DNA of 5,688 nucleotides from an uncultured Francisella sp. (GTDB taxonomy: Bacteria > Pseudomonadota > Gammaproteobacteria > Burkholderiales > Neisseriaceae): assembly GCA_905373555.1 (NCBI GenBank), contig CAJPTP010000077.1, forward strand, positions 1 to 5,688, read 5' to 3'. Shown here piece by piece: positions 4,412 through 5,688 of the stretch (the first letter of the stretch is position 1; each line of letters opens with the position of its first letter). The notes under the pieces are model-generated. The model was given only the letters and a program-made list of their open reading frames with translations, was not told the DNA's origin and ran no database searches. The position numbers and the translations under genes were made by a program.

Positions 4412-5688
4412 TTAATTGTCGAAGTGGAAGGACTCGGTGCGGATGTAATAAACCTTGTCGCGCACGCGCTCCAAGCCCTCGATCGCCTTGATCGCGGCCT
4501 GGGCGTTCCTTTCCCTGGTGGTGTGCGTGAGGATGACGATCTCGGCCAAGGGGCTGTTGAGCACGCTTTTTTGCAGCAGCGCCTCGATGGAGATGTTTTG
4601 CTGCGCGAGGATCTCGGTGATCTTGGCCAGCACCCCGCTTTGGTCGTCGGCGACGATGCGGATGTAGTAGCCGCAGACCACCTCGCTCATGGGCACGATC
4701 GGCAAATCCTCGATCGCGTCGGGCCGGAAGGCCAAGTGCGGCGGGGCCGACAAACTGTTCTTGCAAGATTGGGGGGCGCGGGCCAAATCGATCACGTCGG
4801 CCGCGACGGCGCCCGCGGTGGGCAGGGAGCCCGCGCCCGCGCCGTACAGCAGCGAGGAGCCCGTCAAATCGCCGTGCGTCCACACCGCGTTCATCACGCC
4901 GTCGACCGAGGCCAACAGGCGGTTTTCGGGCAGCAAGGTGGGGTGCACGCGCAGCTGCACGCCGTTTTCGTCGCGCCGCGCGATGCCCAACAGCTTCACT
5001 TTGTAGCCCAGCTCGTTGGCGTAGCGCACATCCTTGGAATCCAAGCCGCTCACGCCCTCGATGTGACACTTGGAAAACTTCAGCGGCATCCCGAACGCCA
5101 GCGACGCCATGATGGTGAGCTTGTGCGCGGCGTCCACGCCCTCGACGTCGAACGTGGGGTCGGCCTCGGCATACCCCAGCCTTTGCGCGTCGGAAAGCGC
5201 CTCGGAAAAGCTTTTGCCCTCGCGCGCCATCTCGGTGAGGATGTAATTGCTGGTGCCGTTGATGACGCCCGCGACGAAATCGATGCGGTTGGCCGTCGCG
5301 CTTTCGCGCAGAATCTTGATGATGGGGATCGAGCCCGCGACGGCGGCCTCGTAGCGCACTTGCGTCCCCTTGGCCTCCGCCGCCGCGAAAATCTCGTTGC
5401 CGTTCTCGGCCAGCAGCTTCTTGTTGGCGGTCACGACGTTTTTGCCGTTGGCGATGGCCTCCATGATCAGCGTTTTGGCGAACCCCGTCCCGCCGATGAG
5501 CTCCACCACGACGTCGACCCCGGGGTCGCGGGCGATGGACAAGGCGTCGTCGGTGACCTCGCAGCCCGCGGGGCAAACGGCCCGGGCGGCGTCGAGATTT
5601 TTGTCGGCAAGCTTGACCAGCTTGACCGCGCGCCCCGCGCGCCGTTCGATGACGTCAGCGTTGCGGGTCAAAGCCAGCGCGGTTCCCC
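4412..5688 (-). CDS. hom: Homoserine dehydrogenase, 5' end cut by the right edge
   Basis: Reduces L-aspartate 4-semialdehyde to L-homoserine with NAD(P)H in the cytoplasm, at the branch to threonine, isoleucine and methionine. 424 codons are visible. The frame is still open at the edge, where the last residues read GTALALTRN, the end of the N-terminal Rossmann glycine loop. The family is usually about 430-440 residues, so only some 10-20 are missing. The TTG at 5671-5669 is therefore an internal leucine, not the start. Visible parts are VVELIGGTGFAK and VVTANKKLLAENG of the cofactor domain, AAVAGSIPIIK and GVINGTSNYIL of the catalytic domain, and the complete family signature at 5188-5120 (LGYAEADPTFDVEGVDAAHK). 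The signature lysine is encoded at 5122-5120. A C-terminal ACT domain (IRIVADDQSGVLAKITEIL) implies feedback control, typically by threonine. It is a stand-alone enzyme with no aspartokinase fused at the C-terminal end. In many Betaproteobacteria hom follows an aminotransferase gene, which would lie off the right edge here; this is recollection. Confidence 0.96.
   Translation of the reverse strand, partial: GTALALTRNADVIERRAGRAVKLVKLADKNLDAARAVCPAGCEVTDDALSIARDPGVDVVVELIGGTGFAKTLIMEAIANGKNVVTANKKLLAENGNEIFAAAEAKGTQVRYEAAVAGSIPIIKILRESATANRIDFVAGVINGTSNYILTEMAREGKSFSEALSDAQRLGYAEADPTFDVEGVDAAHKLTIMASLAFGMPLKFSKCHIEGVSGLDSKDVRYANELGYKVKLLGIARRDENGVQLRVHPTLLPENRLLASVDGVMNAVWTHGDLTGSSLLYGAGAGSLPTAGAVAADVIDLARAPQSCKNSLSAPPHLAFRPDAIEDLPIVPMSEVVCGYYIRIVADDQSGVLAKITEILAQQNISIEALLQKSVLNSPLAEIVILTHTTRERNAQAAIKAIEGLERVRDKVYYIRTESFHFDN

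Noticed and set aside
4398..5576. Minus-strand open frame of 392 codons overlapping hom
   Set aside because: It is a frame-shifted shadow of hom made mostly of Arg, Gly, Ala and His. The hom frame carries the full family signature and ACT domain.
5669..5671. TTG as the hom start codon
   Set aside because: The frame continues to the window edge, and the five upstream codons (GTALA) fit the family's N-terminal glycine loop, so the true start is outside.

Overview
The window is a compact, GC-rich (by eye well above 60% G+C) bacterial chromosome segment with tightly packed housekeeping genes. The closest matches I can recall from memory for the protein motifs are in Pseudomonadota. The two-ACT-domain IlvA, the homoserine dehydrogenase and the PA1124-like dGTPase point to Beta- or Gammaproteobacteria. 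This placement is inference from remembered sequences, not from a search. No phage, transposon, CRISPR, tRNA or rRNA signal was seen.

Layout, left to right. Positions 1-54 form a perfect 24-bp hairpin followed by a short T run, probably the terminator of a gene that lies off the left edge. The ilvA leader (55-180) holds a second perfect hairpin. The biosynthetic threonine deaminase gene ilvA runs rightward at 181-1713 and ends in a strong intrinsic terminator that is symmetric enough to work in both directions. The convergent gap (1714-1951) also holds a long one-sided polypurine tract. Everything to the right is on the minus strand. Read in the direction of transcription it is: hom (homoserine dehydrogenase, 5' end cut by the right edge), an intrinsic terminator, a small cysteine-containing membrane-anchored protein of unknown function, a dNTP triphosphohydrolase (dgt type), and an Mth938/DUF498-domain protein whose start lies 16 bases past the dgt stop.

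Working together: Hom makes homoserine on the aspartate-to-threonine route, and IlvA turns threonine into 2-oxobutanoate, the first committed step to isoleucine. The two genes therefore flank the window with consecutive parts of one pathway but are not in one operon. The three genes between them appear to form a separate transcription unit: the unknown protein, dgt and the Mth938-domain gene. Its promoter region is squeezed into about 40 bases after the hom terminator.

I found no clearly new biological system. The most interesting points are the polypurine/CU-rich tract after the Mth938-domain gene (a possible Rho-loading site and G-quadruplex), the uncharacterised cysteine protein, and the 5' hairpins before ilvA with an alternative pairing partner.
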